Origin: Clostridia bacterium
GTDB taxonomy: Bacteria > Bacillota > Clostridia > Oscillospirales > Acutalibacteraceae
Direction of reading: 5' to 3'
NCBI GenBank assembly: GCA_017387165.1
Contig: JAFOFS010000275.1
Location: 1 to 6,008, forward strand
Length of the DNA: 6,008 bases
In this document: in pieces, positions 5,821 through 6,008 of the stretch
Layout: the number at the start of each line of letters is the position of its first letter
Position numbering within the stretch: position 1 is the stretch's first letter
Made by a program: the position numbers and the translations under genes
Notes under the pieces: model-generated
Databases searched by the model: none
The model's input: only the letters and a program-made list of their open reading frames with translations
What the model was told of the DNA's origin: nothing

Positions 5821-6008
5821 ATGAAACCGATCCGTTTTCTTGCTGTTCTCCTCTCCCTCTGCCTGCTGGTGGGGTTGCTGCCTGCCGCCTTGATCGGCGG
5901 AGCGGCAGAGCCGCAGGTGGTGCTGCGTTTTCTCGCGGCATCGGATATTCACCTGACCGACAATCCGAACGAGCCGACCGTACAGCGGTTTTTGGGTATG
6001 TTTGAGAG
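5821..6008 (+). CDS. Exported metallophosphoesterase-like protein (N-terminal fragment)
   Basis: The first 62 codons of a gene that continues past the window end. It opens with a clear signal peptide: basic MKPIR, a hydrophobic core (about 6-25), and a likely cleavage after GGAA near residue 29. The mature part begins with a strand running into ASDIHLTD (40-47). The D42-x-H44 pair is the first metal-binding motif of the calcineurin-like metallophosphoesterase superfamily (D-x-H), and its position straight after the signal peptide is typical for secreted members. AAAGGAG (5805-5811) lies 9 nt before the ATG. Only 28 nt separate it from the preceding stop, with no terminator, so it is probably the third gene of the operon. 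The other metal-binding motifs would lie outside the window, so the enzyme class is likely but not proven. Confidence 0.75.
   Translation, partial: MKPIRFLAVLLSLCLLVGLLPAALIGGAAEPQVVLRFLAASDIHLTDNPNEPTVQRFLGMFE

Overview
The window looks like chromosomal DNA from a GC-rich member of the Clostridia, perhaps an uncultured gut Oscillospiraceae-type bacterium. The support is: strong AGGAGG-type ribosome binding sites, near-consensus sigma-A promoters (TTGCAA or TTGACG, 17 bp, TATAAT), a tandem glycine riboswitch ending in a U-tract terminator, and a pairing of an acyltransferase-like gene with a zinc-ribbon membrane protein that I recall from Clostridia. The lineage is inferred. No rRNA, tRNA, CRISPR array or mobile element was seen.

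Left part (1-1873, minus strand): a self-contained, riboswitch-controlled transport unit. Read on the minus strand it runs promoter (1873-1845), leader and linker forming a kink-turn, two glycine aptamers (1829-1658), intrinsic terminator (1628-1589), ribosome binding site, a sodium:alanine/glycine symporter of the AGCS family (1577-33), and a hairpin terminator at the window edge (25-1).

Middle (1914-3715, minus strand): a single-gene unit for a half-size ABC exporter with its own promoter and all the canonical ATPase motifs. No terminator is visible after it, so some of its transcript may run into the riboswitch unit.

Right part (3745-6008, plus strand): a divergent operon from a near-consensus promoter. 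It encodes a 435-residue protein of the condensation-domain/acyltransferase superfamily (HxxxDG-type motif HSLTDG), a 232-residue zinc-ribbon protein with about six membrane segments whose start overlaps the first gene by 14 nt, and the beginning of an exported metallophosphoesterase-like protein cut off by the window end. The tight packing suggests these act together at the cell envelope, but their substrate is unknown.

The best understood element is the glycine riboswitch, where promoter, kink-turn, both aptamers and terminator can all be read. The least understood is the acyltransferase/zinc-ribbon membrane protein pair, which is the best candidate for an undescribed system.
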